64,000 bases of DNA from Argentina anserina (taxonomy: Eukaryota; Streptophyta; Magnoliopsida; Rosales; Rosaceae), in contig NC_065872.1 in the NCBI RefSeq assembly GCF_933775445.1, positions 20,708,001 to 20,772,000 on the forward strand, read 5' to 3'. Below, piece by piece: positions 1 to 13,646 of the stretch. Each line of letters begins with the position of its first letter. The first letter of the stretch is position 1. Under the pieces are notes generated by a model, which was not told where the DNA came from, made no database searches, and saw only the letters and a program-made list of their open reading frames with translations. A program made the position numbers and the translations under genes.

Positions 1-1496
1 TGTTTCGGCATTTAAAGGTTTACGAAACGATTCTAAATTCTTTTCTTATCTTTTCAAGGTGATCGTTAAAACGAGGAAATGAATTATCTTCGGAAATTGT
101 GGAATATCGCTCAAGTCAATAAGGTGAGTAAGATCTCACGTATTTACGAATCTACCCTCGCGGTGATTCAATATTTTGCAAGGGTATTTAATAATGAATT
201 ACGAACATGTATACAACATAGTGGACTACATATATACTGTATAAATGGTAATATATATATATATATATATATAGTTCATTATGTTATGTACTGTTATTAA
301 TTCATTAGAAAAGGTCATTTCAATGACGAGAAATTGTGTATTGAGCATGTGTTTGTGAAATATGACATGTATAGGATATAGTAAACTATATATATATATT
401 GTATAAATGGTAAATAAGTACGAATATATATAGTTTTCTATATAATATACTGTTATGAGTTTTATTGCGATTATATCGAGCATAATTTTGAAACGTACAA
501 TATGATGTGTGATTATTGTACGTGAGTGTAACATTGAGTTTGTTGAAAAGTTAATTTGTCTTTGGACGTGATTTAGTACAATATGATGTGAGATTATTGT
601 ACATGTGTGGCAAGTCGGAACCTAGCCTTGGCCGGGCGAAAGTTACGATACAGTTAGAGCTCTAGTCTGTCAGCCATAGTACTTCATGTGAGGTAACGGG
701 TGGTTATCTACTCATGAGTACTCAGATTGTTTTGGATGTTGGGTAGCGGGTGGTTACCCAATATCAGCATAGTACTGCATGTGAGGTAACGGGTGGTTAT
801 CTGCTCATGGGTACTCAGATTGTTTTGGATGTTGGGTAGTGGGTGGCTATCTAATATCAGCGGTGTATTACGAGAGGGGTAACAGATGTGTACCAGCGTT
901 CTTGGTACTCGTATTATAAATGCATTTAGGTAACCAGAAGGGTTACTTAATTTCTCATGAGCGTTTTATTTTATATTTCTTCGGGACAACCAGATGGGCC
1001 GTCCATTGACTCATGAGGGCATTTATATTGTTGATTGTGATTTTTCGTATATATTGATATGCGAACTGTATTGTCATTTTACTCATACGAGCTATAAGCT
1101 TACCGGGTTTGTGTTTACAATCCCGGTGCACCAATTCAATGGTGTAGGGGATAATTCCGCAGGTACTGATTAGCGGAGATTGAGTGACGACTCCGGAGAT
1201 TCGAAGTCGTTCGTATCCTGTTCGTGGTGAGATTTCTGGCGTGGATTTGTGTGAGAATTTGAGTGAATTTATTTGTGAGCTTTGTGAGAGTTGTGAGGAT
1301 TATTACATTTTCCATCATATTGTAATGTCGAATTATAAATGTGGTTTGTAATAATTGGTTTGACTGAGTTGTATTTGGAACTCAGAGATGATCCGCTGTG
1401 CACGTTAAATGATTTCAATTTCTTGAGATTGTTTTTGGTGTTCTAACGACTTTGAAATTTTGAGTTTTTAGGCTCGAAATTTTAGGGTCGTTACAG
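1..1496 (+). mobile_element. Tekay/Del-like gypsy LTR, 3' part
   Basis: The stretch has no coding capacity and ends at about 1496 with GGGTCGTTACA, the kind of terminus plant chromovirus (Tekay/Del) LTRs carry. Just upstream it has the GC-richer leader typical of those LTRs (about 1100-1320). Its 5' end lies outside the window. Immediately after the end comes unrelated coding-like sequence, so this is either a solo LTR or a fragment; no target duplication can be tested. It includes a (TA)n run near 250-273 and two internal duplications. The family call rests on terminal motif and layout only. Confidence 0.55.
671..858 (+). repeat. Two-copy tandem repeat, about 94 bp unit
   Basis: Two adjacent copies of a unit containing GTGAGGTAACGGGTGGTTA and TTTTGGATGTTGGGTAG begin near 675 and 769. 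They differ at only a few positions. They lie inside the LTR-like stretch, and a shorter pair of related segments (CAATATGATGTG...) lies just upstream near 499 and 578. Confidence 0.8.
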
Positions 1497-1497
1497 C

Positions 1498-1950
1498 AAG
1501 AAAGGGAACTTCGAGAATCTATGCGCTTGCAAATGGAACTTCAAAATGAGCAATATAAACTCCAGTAGAGGGAATATCGTATTATGGAAATGAATCCAAG
1601 TACTATGTCGCCCAAACCTAAAAAAGATTATTGGCTATTAAAATAAAAAGAGATAGTTGAGAAACACCTCAACTCGATGAATATCCCTTTTGTTGGTAGA
1701 TATCCCCAACCTCCATTCCCGAGTGGATATCCCCAACCTCCAATCCCTTGTGGATATCGCCAACCACCTTTCCCCGGTGGATATTCTCAACCTCCTTTTT
1801 TTGGCCTATTACTATTTGCAACCACCTTCTACTGATGAATCCACAAACCCGGTAATGACCTCCCAAATATCGATTGGGTTGGTAATGAGAATCTTGCTGA
1901 TGAGGAAATTTGAAATGATTGTATTGCCCTATCAATCAAATGTCATGCAA
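1498..1950 (+). pseudogene. Fragments of a NAM-associated/PIF-Harbinger ORF-like gene
   Basis: From about 1498 a frame reads a charged helical segment followed by a methionine/proline stretch (NPSTMSP). This resembles the NAM-associated C-terminal domain of plant Myb-like proteins linked to PIF/Harbinger elements. It carries a stop at about 1567. From 1678 another frame encodes four GYPQPP-type repeats and then shifts frame around 1800-1860, after which conserved-looking text continues in other frames. The order, C-terminal-like then N-terminal-like, suggests two scraps rather than one gene. The family call is by memory of motif style and is weak. Confidence 0.35.
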
Positions 1951-2645
1951 TAAAACTTTTAATTTCAAAATGTCACGTTTATTTTACAGTCATTAATTTA
2001 CATCTAATATCATCATAACTCTTAATTGTTTTTTTTATCAAAATCATTGTTCACACTTTAAACATATTAAAAGGCAATACACAGTCACTGCCAAGCGGCA
2101 ATCCAGAGACAAAAATCAACGGGTGGAAGCAGATGTCCAGTCTATATGACCCAGACTAACCCATGTCACATCAATGACCCAGGTCATATCCCTCACGATA
2201 ACCCGACCGGTGAACTTGTTCTTAGTAACAACTAACGATTATTATATTGCCAACACAACAGAGTACCGATATTTTGAGTACATAAGACGTTGCCCAATTA
2301 TTAGATTTATTGATAATAAACCAATAATATGCTAACAAATCGTGATGTAACTATACATTGTTCCATATTTTTATTTTAGAAAACAGAAAAAAAGCCTTTC
2401 AGAAACAAAAAAAGTGGGGGCAAATTGGTACAATTTCGCTGATAAGAAATGCAGGTAATGAATAATAAATCCCAAATGAAACGAAAATTCAATAGAATTG
2501 ACTTGGAAACATTGGCAGCCCAGAGAAAAAGAATTGGAGAGAGAGAGAGAGAGAGAGAGTAACTGCGGCGACGATGGTCTAGGGCTTCTTCTTCTTCTTC
2601 TTCTTCTTCTTCTTCAGTAAGCAAAGAGTACAAATAGCTCCGGCC
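1951..2645 (+). promoter_or_regulatory. 5' flank and leader of the nicastrin gene
   Basis: There is no supported gene here. The stretch is AT-rich and contains a (GA)n run at about 2537-2559 and a (TTC)n run at about 2585-2615, directly before the nicastrin ATG at 2646. GA/TTC runs are common in plant 5' leaders. A further (CT)n run at about 2717-2739 lies at the start of intron 1. No clear TATA box could be assigned. Confidence 0.45.
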
Positions 2646-5600
2646 ATGACCACCAGATTCCTTCGACTGCTTTTGCTCTTGAGCTTTCACCTTCATCCAT
2701 CTTTCTCCGGTGACCTCTCTCTCTCTCTCTCTCTCTCTCAATGTTTGCTTTCTTAGACACTCTAATTCGTTGTTGATCAAAATCAACTTGTTTCTTTTTT
2801 GCTATATTCATATCATTTCAAGGATTTCAATCTCTGAGAGTTTTCACTGGTTATTGTTTCCGTTATGCTGTGCTGCTATAGGTTGTAGAAAGAGATGGAT
2901 TATTGTTTGGTAGGGACATTTGGAATTTAAGAGATGAAATTTGGAATTGGGTGTCGATTGGGTTTCAACAAATCAGTTAGCTAAATGTCTTGGCTGGTGA
3001 ATAACTTTTGTTTTAAATTTAAAACAGAAAAGACAAGGAAGACAACTACTGCTGTTCAGAATTTTTGATCATTTTACTGTCCAATTGAGAAATAGATAGA
3101 AAGGAAATCGAATTTCCCACGTAGTTTATTCGGTGCAAGAGGGCTGAGTATTATTAACTTTCCTCCATGTCCTGCAAAAAACTAATAATTGAGTGAGGAT
3201 CTGATCCTTGTCCACCCTGTGACCATGTACTGATTATGTGTCTAATTTCTTGAATTGCAAGGCGATAGTTCTTAATTTTATGCCCAGTAAACATTAGTGT
3301 CCAAAGACCCGTTTCACGTTATAAATTGCAGTAGCTGTAAAAGCAGACCTCTTAGTGCCTCAAAAAAAAAATATAGACTGTAAATTGGAATTGTGAGTTT
3401 CCATAGGATTACTGAGTTTCTGTCTTGATCATTAGGAAAGACTTCTCTTATGACCATTCCTTGGTTCAAATTCTGTCCTATGGTCTTACTTTGCCCTTTT
3501 TCTTAAGGCTGTGGTACTCTATCTGTGTTGTACTTACTTATTTATTCTTTTTTCAACTGTATAAAGCATAAGCGTGATATTAATTTGTTTATTTTTTTGC
3601 ATAAGATTGTGACTATAATTTTATTAATTGATAAATTTTAGGACAGACAAGCATGATGGAGTCAGTTCCTGACCTCCAGAGTTCCATGTACATGATGCTT
3701 GATGGATATCCTTGTGTTCGGCTACTCAATCTTTCTGGGGAGATCGGTTGTTCGAGTAAGTTCTTCATGGTCGCTATTTGTTAGTGTTGTTTATTTACCT
3801 GGGTTTTACATTCAATCAGATACCCTTTCAATGAACCTCTGACGAACTTTTCTCCCTTTTATTTTTTGGAAAATATTCCCAGATCCTGGAAGAGAAAAGG
3901 TTGCTGCTCCTATAGTAAAACTAAATAATTCCAATGAGCTGTCTCAAAGATCTGCAGTTTTGCTTGCAGTGGATGAAATTGAAAGCTTTTTTACCAGGCA
4001 CGTATATAAGCTTCATATATGTATATAAAGTCACACTTTTGCTCGTTTAATATTCTGTTTTACTCATTAAGTCTCTTATATTAGTTGATAGGTGAACCTT
4101 GGTGTGGTTTAGTATCACTCTTTAAGTTTTTCGCCATCTTCAGTTGAATAACAGTCATATTTCAGATAATAATAATAATTATTATGATTTATGTTTCCAG
4201 TAGGAGCTACATTATCTCATTACATTAAGAAGCTTGTATAGGTTTGCTATTTTAGGATCATGTTAAAAGCAGATTTATTTTTTATTAACATAGTTTACCA
4301 AAGATTCTAGCTTTGGAGCTGATATAAGGATCCCTTTGGAGTGTTGTGGCCTGGTACATATACTTGTGGAATGAAACAACTTTCCTATATTTCTATGACA
4401 AAGCCTTTTGTTCTGTATATTCTTGATAGCTACATCAACACATAAAATTCAGCTGGAAAACAGTTGCCAAATTATTGAAAACCCACCTTATCTTGTAGGA
4501 TGGGAAGAATGTCTGTATGGCTTTTTTCTTTTGTAGGCTAATTTTCCCATTTTTAGAGTCTTGAGAACTAAATGAATTTCTTTTGCTCAGTGCTAGTGGC
4601 ATGCAGTTTCTCTGTCGTCGTATATGTAGATATACACACTAAATCAGTAACTCCCTAGTATTACTGTCCCTATTGGTAGACTATTAGCTGATATGAACAG
4701 CCAGATGTTAAGTGAAACCCAACAATATTTCTGCCTTTCAAGTACTAAAATAAAGAATAGGCCGCTGACTTGATTTTCTACTTATTTTTGTGTCACACAA
4801 ACGTCGTTTAATTTGAAACTTTTTAAAAGAAGATTTGTGAGGTAGAAAGGCCCATGTACCATCTAGTGGCTCCTTGTCAAATTATGGTGTTTATTTTTAA
4901 AGGTTAACATGAATGATGATTATCTACATCTGTGATTCTGTAATAGAAGCAACTTGTCTATTGCTTATAACAACATATTTGTTGGCTTTATAATGTAGGC
5001 CATGGTCCAAGATGCCTCACTGTTTTTGGTTTCATTATTAAATGTAAACGATTTCTGTTATTCTGTGGTGGTGTCATTGATTAACTGTTGCCTGAGTATA
5101 ATGGTATGCAAGCAAATAACCAGCAGTCGTGGCGTATAAATGCACGCGTCCACCCTTGATGCAAAAGTGCTTAGCGAATTCAAATGCACCAGTGTCTGAA
5201 ATAATCTTGTTTTTCTAATTCTTTCTGAAGACGATGAATATAAACTTCAGCAACTTGTTGCTTTCTACATATCACTTTGTTCTTTCTGTTCCAACTTGAA
5301 CTATGTTTACTCAGAAGATATCTGCCTGTTGCAGACTATTGAATGATACGACCTTTGCTAGCAATGTTGCTGGTGTATTGGTTCAATCAGGGCCTGAGAT
5401 TCAGACTAAGTTGAAAGGTAAAGTGCACTTATCTACTGAGTAGCAATTATTAATTCCTGGCAGACCGCCAGTTTAGTTGACCATGAGCTCTATTAAGTGC
5501 ATGATTCCACATCATTTCCCCTTTTGAATTTTTGTTGAAAGGCTAAGGTTGCTTAACCCTCAGCACCTCAGCAGTGATGCTGACAATGGCATTTCTTATG

Positions 5601-8600
5601 TGTAGGATTCTCTCCAGCTCTAAAGTTCCCACAATCAGACTTTGCTCCTTACAGAAGCACCAATTACGAGTGGAACCCGATTGTGAGTTATTTTCTTGTA
5701 TATCTGCTGCTAATAAGATGAATACTTCTAGTTGAACTATCTTGAAATCAATAAATTTGACAAATGATATCAATGAGCTTCCTGGTTTGTTTTTGAAATA
5801 CACAGATAGTTGGTTGATAATAATTGTTGAAGAGAAGAAGATATCAAGATGAAAATCATCTTTAAGTCTAATTCAGGAAATTTGAGTTGATAATGTTTGG
5901 TGGGATGCCTATGTTTTGGTTCAATTTTCTGACAAACTGAGGCCTTGAATTTCAAAATTGGCAGGGATCTGGTTTAATGTGGAACACGTATAACTTTCCT
6001 GTATTCTTACTCTCCAAGAGTAGCACATTGACCCTGCAGGAGGTAATTCAAGTTCTTAAGATTATTGTAAAAATGTGAAATGGCTGGATAATTCCTTATC
6101 ATGTCATGTGAGATGGCTTCTCAAGGCTGGGCCCTGATGACTATTTCAACATATACATGTCGCGTGAGTTATTGGGGTTCGGTAAGTCCAAAGAGACCAA
6201 ATAGTTTGACCCAAAATAATCTTCTAAATCTCTATTAAGTCGTGAGAGCAACCATTACTTATATAAGGTAAACTGTGTTTTAAATCTCTGAAGGAGTGAA
6301 CCAGCTGGATGAAGTATCAAATTAGATCTCTACACTTTTTAAGAAATTTTTGAATGTTATGACTCATAGAAGAATCTCTTCAGCTTTCCTTAAGATCATT
6401 CTTTTGGTTGTGTTTTGCTATTGATTCGATGATCACATAGGTCTATAGTTTAAGCCAATTTTACCACCATATGTAAGAGTCTGACGAATTTCTGTGTATA
6501 TTACTTTTGAGAGACTTATATATGTAATTATGTAAGATTTATTACCTATAGCTAAAGTAAGAAGTTACATCAAGAACTAGCTAAGCCATGTTTGGACTTG
6601 GTTGAGTTTATGGAGCAAAGTCTGAATGCGAGGATGAAGTGAGACATAAACATGGGTTAACAGTATTCATCTAAACTTCACCATTCCCTGATGTATTATA
6701 CATTCCTTTGGATAAAGCAAAGTTTATGTCAGTTCCATCACTTTTTATTGAGTCATTTCCTAAGTGCAAACTACTGTTGATCTTGCGTTCTTGATAGAAT
6801 TTTATGTATAATTTTTGGGTCATTTTGATTAATTACTATAATTGTGGTGTCACTTATTCAGGCTGCCTTAAAGAATGAGAAGAGCAAGAAATCTTATACT
6901 GCTGATGTGGCTGAGTTTGATTTGGTGATGCAGGTATAGTCTATATCAGTTTCCTTTTATATGTAATGTTAGTTAGAATTAAAGTTGAATAATATTAAAA
7001 ACTGACATGCAGTACTTGACTTGGATCAGACAATGAAAGCTGGCACTCATGATTCTGAATCTTGTTTAGAGGAAAATGCCTGCCTTCCTTTAGGTGGATA
7101 CAGGTGAGTTTCACTAGGTTTTATTTATTTATTTATTATATTTACTGTAATATGATGAGCTATCATATACATTTTACTTTAAAATTTGAAAAACTTTTCT
7201 TTTGAAGAAATGAACAAAAATATATATTCGCTTCATTATATTGTAAAAATTGATTTGAGTTTCTTGATGTCTTTAATGCTTGTCATTTTAGGAGAAACAC
7301 ACATTTAAAATAGAAGAGAAAGAGGTATAATGCAGGGACAATCATGATCAAGCTAGAAAAGCATTTTACAAACAAGTTGATATAGTTGCATTAAATAGTA
7401 ATTATCTAATTGGAAATTCTTTTTGGAGGGCACTCTTGTACTTAAAAGTGCTCAGTGGCTGCTAACCAGATACTGTACTATTTATAGTATTTGGTGATTG
7501 CATACTCAATTCAGAATTGTAAGTTTTTTGATTGTTTGATAAACAACCACCAACTGTATTTGTTCAGAAATCACTGAGTGGCCTCTATTTCTGAAGTTAC
7601 AAGTGATGGCTAAAGCAGCAATTTGTAGGAATTTCGGAAACAATCTCTGAGGAGTTTTATAGAATCCCATACTTAAATATATGTAGAATGCTAGGGGTTT
7701 ATATGGTTTTTCAATTAAGGTTTGGTTTTGCTGTTGAGTTCTGTATTTCCGAACTGGTTTTGTTGCTATCAAGTCCCAGTAGCTATTAGCATACAAGTTT
7801 GACAAGGAAAATGAATTCCCAAAAGTTGTATCTAGTGCTGGATTCTGGTTAAAAAATTAATTTACTGAAAAGACCGAAAAGGTTATTACTATTATCTTTT
7901 CTTTTTGTAATTCTCTTAAGTTTATGTGAAGTGTTATATTTCCATTTTCATTATTAAGGGCAGTGTTTGGTCATCGCTTCCTCCAATCAATATTTCATCA
8001 GCCGAGCAGTCCAAGCCCATTATACTTGCTGTAGCATCAATGGATTCCGCATCCTTTTTTCGTGATAAAAACCTTGGTGCTGACTCCCCAATATCTGTAA
8101 GTTGTCTTTATTTTCTTGCAATGTCTATGCTGCCTATAATGAGCCCTACTAAATCACATTTGAAATTTATAGGGACTGATTTCATTGCTGGCAGCAGTTG
8201 ATGCGCTCTCTAAAGAGGATATTGTGGATGACTTTACTAAACAGGTAAATTACGAGTATGTGGAAATTCTTGCAGTATCTGTATTTCTGTACCAACTTAC
8301 ATTTTTCCAGACATCGAACATCATACTGGGGGTGTATATTGCAGTTTTCAATTTAGGATTGCCAATGCCATATATTTTAGTTTTCAGTTTAACAGGTCAT
8401 GTACCACCCAAGAGTGCGTTCCCTTTCTTCATCCTGGAAGGTGGGATTGAGTTATGCAGTTTGGACTGACCTGTTGCCTGTTACTAGACAACATAACTCG
8501 TCATGTCTTTACTAGATAGAACATGGTTTGTTGCTTAAATTTGAATAGGTAGTTAGTTTTTGCCAGTACAGTTGCACGGTGCTTCCACAGTAGCATAGCC

Positions 8601-11600
8601 TGGAATGCATTTACTATCTGAAGATTTTTTTTTTTACGGGAACTTTCTCTCTTATAATTTGTGAAACCGATTTGTTGTGTTTTTTGGCTTGTTGATGCAT
8701 GTTGGAGTTAGGATTCAGTAATCAAATCCAGGTTTAGAAAGGAAATAAGTTAGCACAGCTTTTCTATATGTTTTAGGAGAGTATATCTTCCAATATTCTA
8801 TTAGGATTTGTGTTAGGTTTAGTAATCCTAGTCCATATTGTATCAAGCAGCCCCTATTGATATAAATAGGGCTGCAGGGAGGTTTTTAGAGACAGAGACA
8901 GAAATCCTAAAGGGAGAGCTAAGGGTGATAGAGAGATATGAGCTAGACAGGGAAGGGTTAAGGTCTACAATAAGTACTTGTACCTAAATTCTTCAGTACT
9001 AGTAAATCTCTCAAGAGAGATCACAGTGGAGGTAGGCTTCAGCTGAACCACTATAACTTTGGTGTGTTTCTGTTTACTCTTCTTTGCTTATATCGCAAAT
9101 AACTATTAAGATCTAAAGACGCTTATAACAACACGATTTGCACTGGACTTCAAAAAGGTTTTTATAAACAATACTTGAGTCTGTCTAATGCTGTTAACTC
9201 CAAGTCATCTTTTTTATAAACAGTGCATCTTTTCCTCTTTTTTCATTGATATTTTGGGTAAAGAAAGGAGAAGAAAAGAGATCGTGGATCTGAGGTATTA
9301 TACTTGGTGTAAATTGAGCATACTTGAAGATTTGACAGTTTATACGCTGTTAAGTCCAACCTTCTGATGTAAAAAATCATAACATGTTGTGATTTTTACC
9401 ATCCTCTTGGTGTAGTCATCAGGTCCACTATTTGTTTTACGGTATTTTTTTTCTGGTTTAAATAATATAATTTTTACCTTTTTAATGTTTTTTTGGTTTC
9501 AAACGGTGCTGAAGGAGGGCATAGCTGAGAGAAAAAGAAATTAGCTAAACATCAGAACTAAATCATCAAGGAACACTTGATTGGCATGAACCATAGGAAA
9601 TTTTTTTTGTCCTGTTTCTGTTTTGTTCTTATTTATTTTTAAAATAGATTATTATTATTATTATTATTTGTTTTGTTATTTTACACCTTTTGCAGTTGCA
9701 ATGCATAAATGTCATCCTTCTGATCCTAAAGTTTAATGCAGCTTGTATTTATTGTTTTCACTGGAGAGTCCTGGGGCTACCTTGGTAGTCGGAGATTTTT
9801 ACTGGAACTGGATCTTCAGTCTGATGCTGTTAGTGGCATTAACTACTCATTGATTGAAACGGTGGGTGTATTTTATTCTCTATAGTATTGAAGTCAAATA
9901 CTGTAATTTGGAAGGACTCCATTAACACGTTACGGTTGGCCGCTCACATGAGATGACCAACCTACAAGATCCTCCCTACAGAGAATCTTCAAAAACATTA
10001 CAGCTGAAAAAAACCAAGTTTGTCACTAACTTTTTCCCTCTCAACTATGGCAGAAGTCCTCATTAATTATGTGTCATGTTAAATATCCCTCTCTTGCTTT
10101 GCTCCTTAGTGGGCTGTGTCAGCTGTTACATATGCCTGCTGTCTTTGTCAAGTTATATGTTCTGCTGTTTTTATATTTCACATGGTTCTTTCTCTGTACC
10201 AGTACATATACGTAATAGGCTAATCATTTACTAATTTAGTGCTTATGTGTAGGTTGTTGAAATTGGCTCCATTGGGAAGGTCCTCAGGCAAGAAGCTAAG
10301 AACTTTTTTGTTCATACCGCTGGGGTGAGAAATTCGCTTATCCATATTTTAGTCACATCCTTGTTACAAGCAGCTGTTCCTCAAATTTGTTTCCATTTCA
10401 AACTTAGGTTGACATTTTGTTACTTATTTATGACTACTTTAAATTCTGAGAAGTGTGATGCACTTCCAGTATGCCATGCTGGGTTCATGAGGCTCTTCTG
10501 GTTGTAGCAGTTGGTTGTTGTGGGTGATCTGAATAGTGTGATGGCGAAGAATTGGTATAGCCAGAATCATCTTAAGATATGTTAGATTGCTTAAGTACAG
10601 TGGCAAGAACCCAACAATCAAATGTCTTTGCACAGAGTACTGCCCTATTTATACTTCTACGATGCACACTACCACATTTATACCTTCAAGTTTTTGTTTA
10701 TTTTCCTTCTCTATACCCATACTCTTACTGCTTAAAATTTATAAAATAGAAACAAACGAAAATTTTGTTATGTTGTGATTTAAATTAAAATCCATATCAT
10801 AACTATGCATACCTGTTAGATTTAGGTCATTGCTGCAAATAATAATAAATTCGCCCTGTTTTTGAAAAACCTCTCATCTCTCTCTCAAAGAACTTCATCA
10901 AAGTTGCTCTTTGGGGGATAACATCGAAACTGTATGCTGTACTATCTGCAAAGAATGTTTGCATTCAGTATGGCGATATTCTTAAATATATATATATATA
11001 TTTTTTCTGTAGACTTCCTCTGCTACAAATGAGACGCTGGATGCTTTGACAATTGCACAAGACTCAATGAAGTCTGATCACATTGTTGTCTTGTCTGCAA
11101 ATACTTCAAATCCTGGGATACCTCCATCTTCCTTGATGGCTTTTCTGAGAAAGGTTTGTTGAACTACATTGGTTGAAATTTTTTACCATTGCTGTAGTTA
11201 TATATGTAATGATGTTCATGTATATAGTTATATCAGATTGCGATACCAAGTAGGAAAAACTATGATGTTTTGTTGTGTGCCTGGTTCACAGTTCATGCGC
11301 ATGAAACGTTCAATAATAATTAAAGAAAAGACCATCTTGTATAGGAGTCTGCTCCTGAATTTCAGTTCTTTTGTTAAGGTCCTATGTCATAATGCCAGAA
11401 AATGTGCTTATTATTAGGGATGAATCAGTAGGCTTTAAATAAAAAACAGTATAAAAAAGCAGAAAATGAAAGTGGTCTACGTAAGAAAAAAGAATCCACC
11501 GAAGCAGAGAAACACTCTCATTTCAGTGTGTTTCTTCCTTTTGGAGATCTTACTTTTCAATTCAAAAATGTTTATTTGATCCTCAAGATGGAAATGCGTG

Positions 11601-13135
11601 AAGGGAAATTTTGTTTTCATTCTACTTGAAGTGTTTTGACTTCGAAACCTAGAGAAGGACGCTACTAAATTATTAGAGAATTCGCTATAAAGTTATCTGT
11701 AGATAGATTGTATTATTTCCTCTCATTTCAGGCGTGTGTTTCTTCTTTCAGGAGATCTTATATCTCTACTTGAATAAGAAAATTCAATTTTTTTTAACTG
11801 GGAGAAAAGTAAAGTAGAATTCTCTAGAACCATGCTGCCAATTGTTTGAATGCCTCATCAAGATTAATACATCAGTGAGTACATCAAAATAGATTAAAAA
11901 TGAAATGGTATCCTAATATGTACAAATGATACTGAGGGTTCATTAATGAATTCATGAAACTAGCAATAACCCCTCTGCTTTTAACAGGACTCTCTAACCT
12001 CTGGGGTTGTATTGGAAGACTTTGATACCGTATTCACAAACAAGTTCTACCACAGTCATCTTGATGATTTATGTGAGTTTTGTCTGCTCTTTTGTTGTTG
12101 CGATGAACCATCTCAAGACAGTTTACTGATCCAAATTCTATTTTGTACTCAATCTATGCAGCAAATGTAAACTCTTCAGCTATTGTGGCAGCTGCTTCCC
12201 TTGTAGCACGCACCCTTTACATTCTTGCCAGTGGCAATAAAAATGCAAGCAGTTCTGCCCTAACGTCTATCAATGTAAACGTTTCACTAGTTGAAGAACT
12301 AATGGGTTGCCTATTAGACTGTGAGCCAGGTCTTTCCTGTGAGCTGGTAAAAAATTATATAACACCAGCTAGTACGTGCCCCAGCAATTATGTTGGTGTC
12401 ATCCTTGATGAACCGTCATCCACCCCGTATATTGGATATGTTAGTGATATTTCAAGGTTTATATGGAACTTCCTGGCTGAAAAAACCTCTATTGCGAAGG
12501 AAAATGCTACCTCTGTTTGTTCTAAAGATTGCAGCAATGATGGTAAAGTCTGCATTAGAGCAGAGACAGATGGAAAGGGAGTCTGTGTCATCTCCACAAC
12601 CAGGTATTCTCTCACCATGAATTCAAAGCGTACTTCATGAATTATGTCCAAAATTTTGTTCTACGAATGTAAAATCTTCCTTCCTTTGGATACGTGCAAT
12701 TAAATTTGAACGGAGAATATGATTATTGTTGATCTACTACCATTTCGTACTTTCATAGTCCTGCCTAGCAGGCAGGTTCTTATTATACTTAAAAAAAGTG
12801 ATGGGTACAGACTGTTGTGAATATTGTTGATTTGGCCTCTGGATTTAAATGCTTGTGGTTGATTGTACAGATATGTTCCTGCTTATTCAACACGGTTGAA
12901 ATTTGTAGATGGATCGTGGACTGTATTGCCTCCAAATAACTCTGATCCCATGGGACTGCTGGATGCTGTTTGGACAGAAAGTAACTGGAACACAATTGGA
13001 CTCCGAGTCTACACAGTCCAAAATTCTTCTTTCGATGATATAGTTTTACTTGGGAGCATTGCCATTACAATCTTGGCTTACCTCACTATAGTGATTACAA
13101 GGGCCTTTTTGACAAAGGCTTTAAAGTGTGATTGA
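2646..13135 (+). CDS. NCSTN: Nicastrin, gamma-secretase subunit (16 exons)
   Basis: Nicastrin is the large glycosylated subunit of the gamma-secretase intramembrane protease complex, working with presenilin, APH-1 and PEN-2 in endomembranes. Exons read as 2646-2709, 3642-3755, 3883-3997, 5335-5417, 5606-5682, 5965-6042, 6862-6933, 7030-7103, 7964-8096, 8173-8244, 9742-9861, 10253-10324, 11013-11153, 11988-12072, 12162-12603 and 12871-13135. They total 2007 nt, or 668 aa, with no internal stop. The N-terminus has a leucine-rich signal peptide (residues 1-20). GYLGS (306-310) matches the conserved nicastrin ectodomain motif seen as DYIGS in animals. One transmembrane helix lies at about 638-657, before a short basic tail. 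The ATG was chosen because it gives the signal peptide and an in-phase first junction. Intron 3 uses a GC donor at 3998. Intron 10 holds an LTR. The identity is recognised with high confidence; splice sites are inferred from phase and consensus. Confidence 0.95.
3998..5334 (+). other. GC-AG intron (nicastrin intron 3)
   Basis: The preceding exon ends ACC AG at 3997, followed by GCACGT. Using the next GT (at 4002) would make the following exon read into a stop within four codons. Splicing AG|GC at 3997/3998 to the AG at 5333-5334 keeps the conserved frame. GC-AG introns are a known minor class of U2 introns. Confidence 0.8.
8700..9133 (+). mobile_element. Copia-type solo LTR in nicastrin intron 10
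   Basis: A 434-bp segment starts TGTTGGAGTTAGGATT and ends TTATAACAACA. It contains a TATA box (TATAAATAGG at 8861) followed by a purine-rich leader, then a stretch with GTGGAGGTAGGCTTCAGC and CTTTGGTGTG, the arrangement seen in Tork-type Copia LTRs. It is in sense orientation relative to nicastrin. I could not find matching flanking target duplications, so it may be old or its ends may be slightly different. Confidence 0.65.
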
Positions 13136-13646
13136 TGAGAATCATCTTTTGCTGTTTGCAAGGTTTGCTTTATTATGAGCTGCATCCTTGCTTATAATGT
13201 GTAGATCTGTATTTCAGCTCTACCTGATGTTCCAAATATTGTAATTCTCGAGCTAAACTTCACTCTGAAAATTAGGGACTTGTATGAAATTTTCTTAGGT
13301 GAGCGTATAGATTCTAAATCGAGCTTGATTTCGTTCAGAATTGGGATGTGTCCATGGAGTTGCATTTTGTGCACAGGCCTACCTATGCCAGGAAAAAAGT
13401 CCTAATATTTAGTATGAGTGTTAGCTTGAGCAGCGAGTAGAAGCAGCCTTTCACTTCAATTCTTTTCCTTTATTACGAAGATGATCGATTCAACTAGCTT
13501 GACATAGTTGTGCTGCAACACATGCTTGAAATAACCAAACTCTAAACCAAGTTCTTTCAAGCTAGTGACACGTAACCAATTCTAAGATTACAGGCATGTA
13601 CCATGTGTAATGGAGACTTTAATATGCAATTTGCGATTAGGCATTT
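13136..13646 (+). other. Nicastrin 3' flank
   Basis: It is AT-rich with no ORF of note and presumably includes the 3' untranslated region. No strong polyadenylation signal stands out. Confidence 0.4.

Noticed and set aside
2376..2811. Reverse ORFs upstream of and over nicastrin exon 1
   Set aside because: They consist largely of Glu/Arg and Ser/Leu runs coming from the GA, TTC and CT microsatellites.
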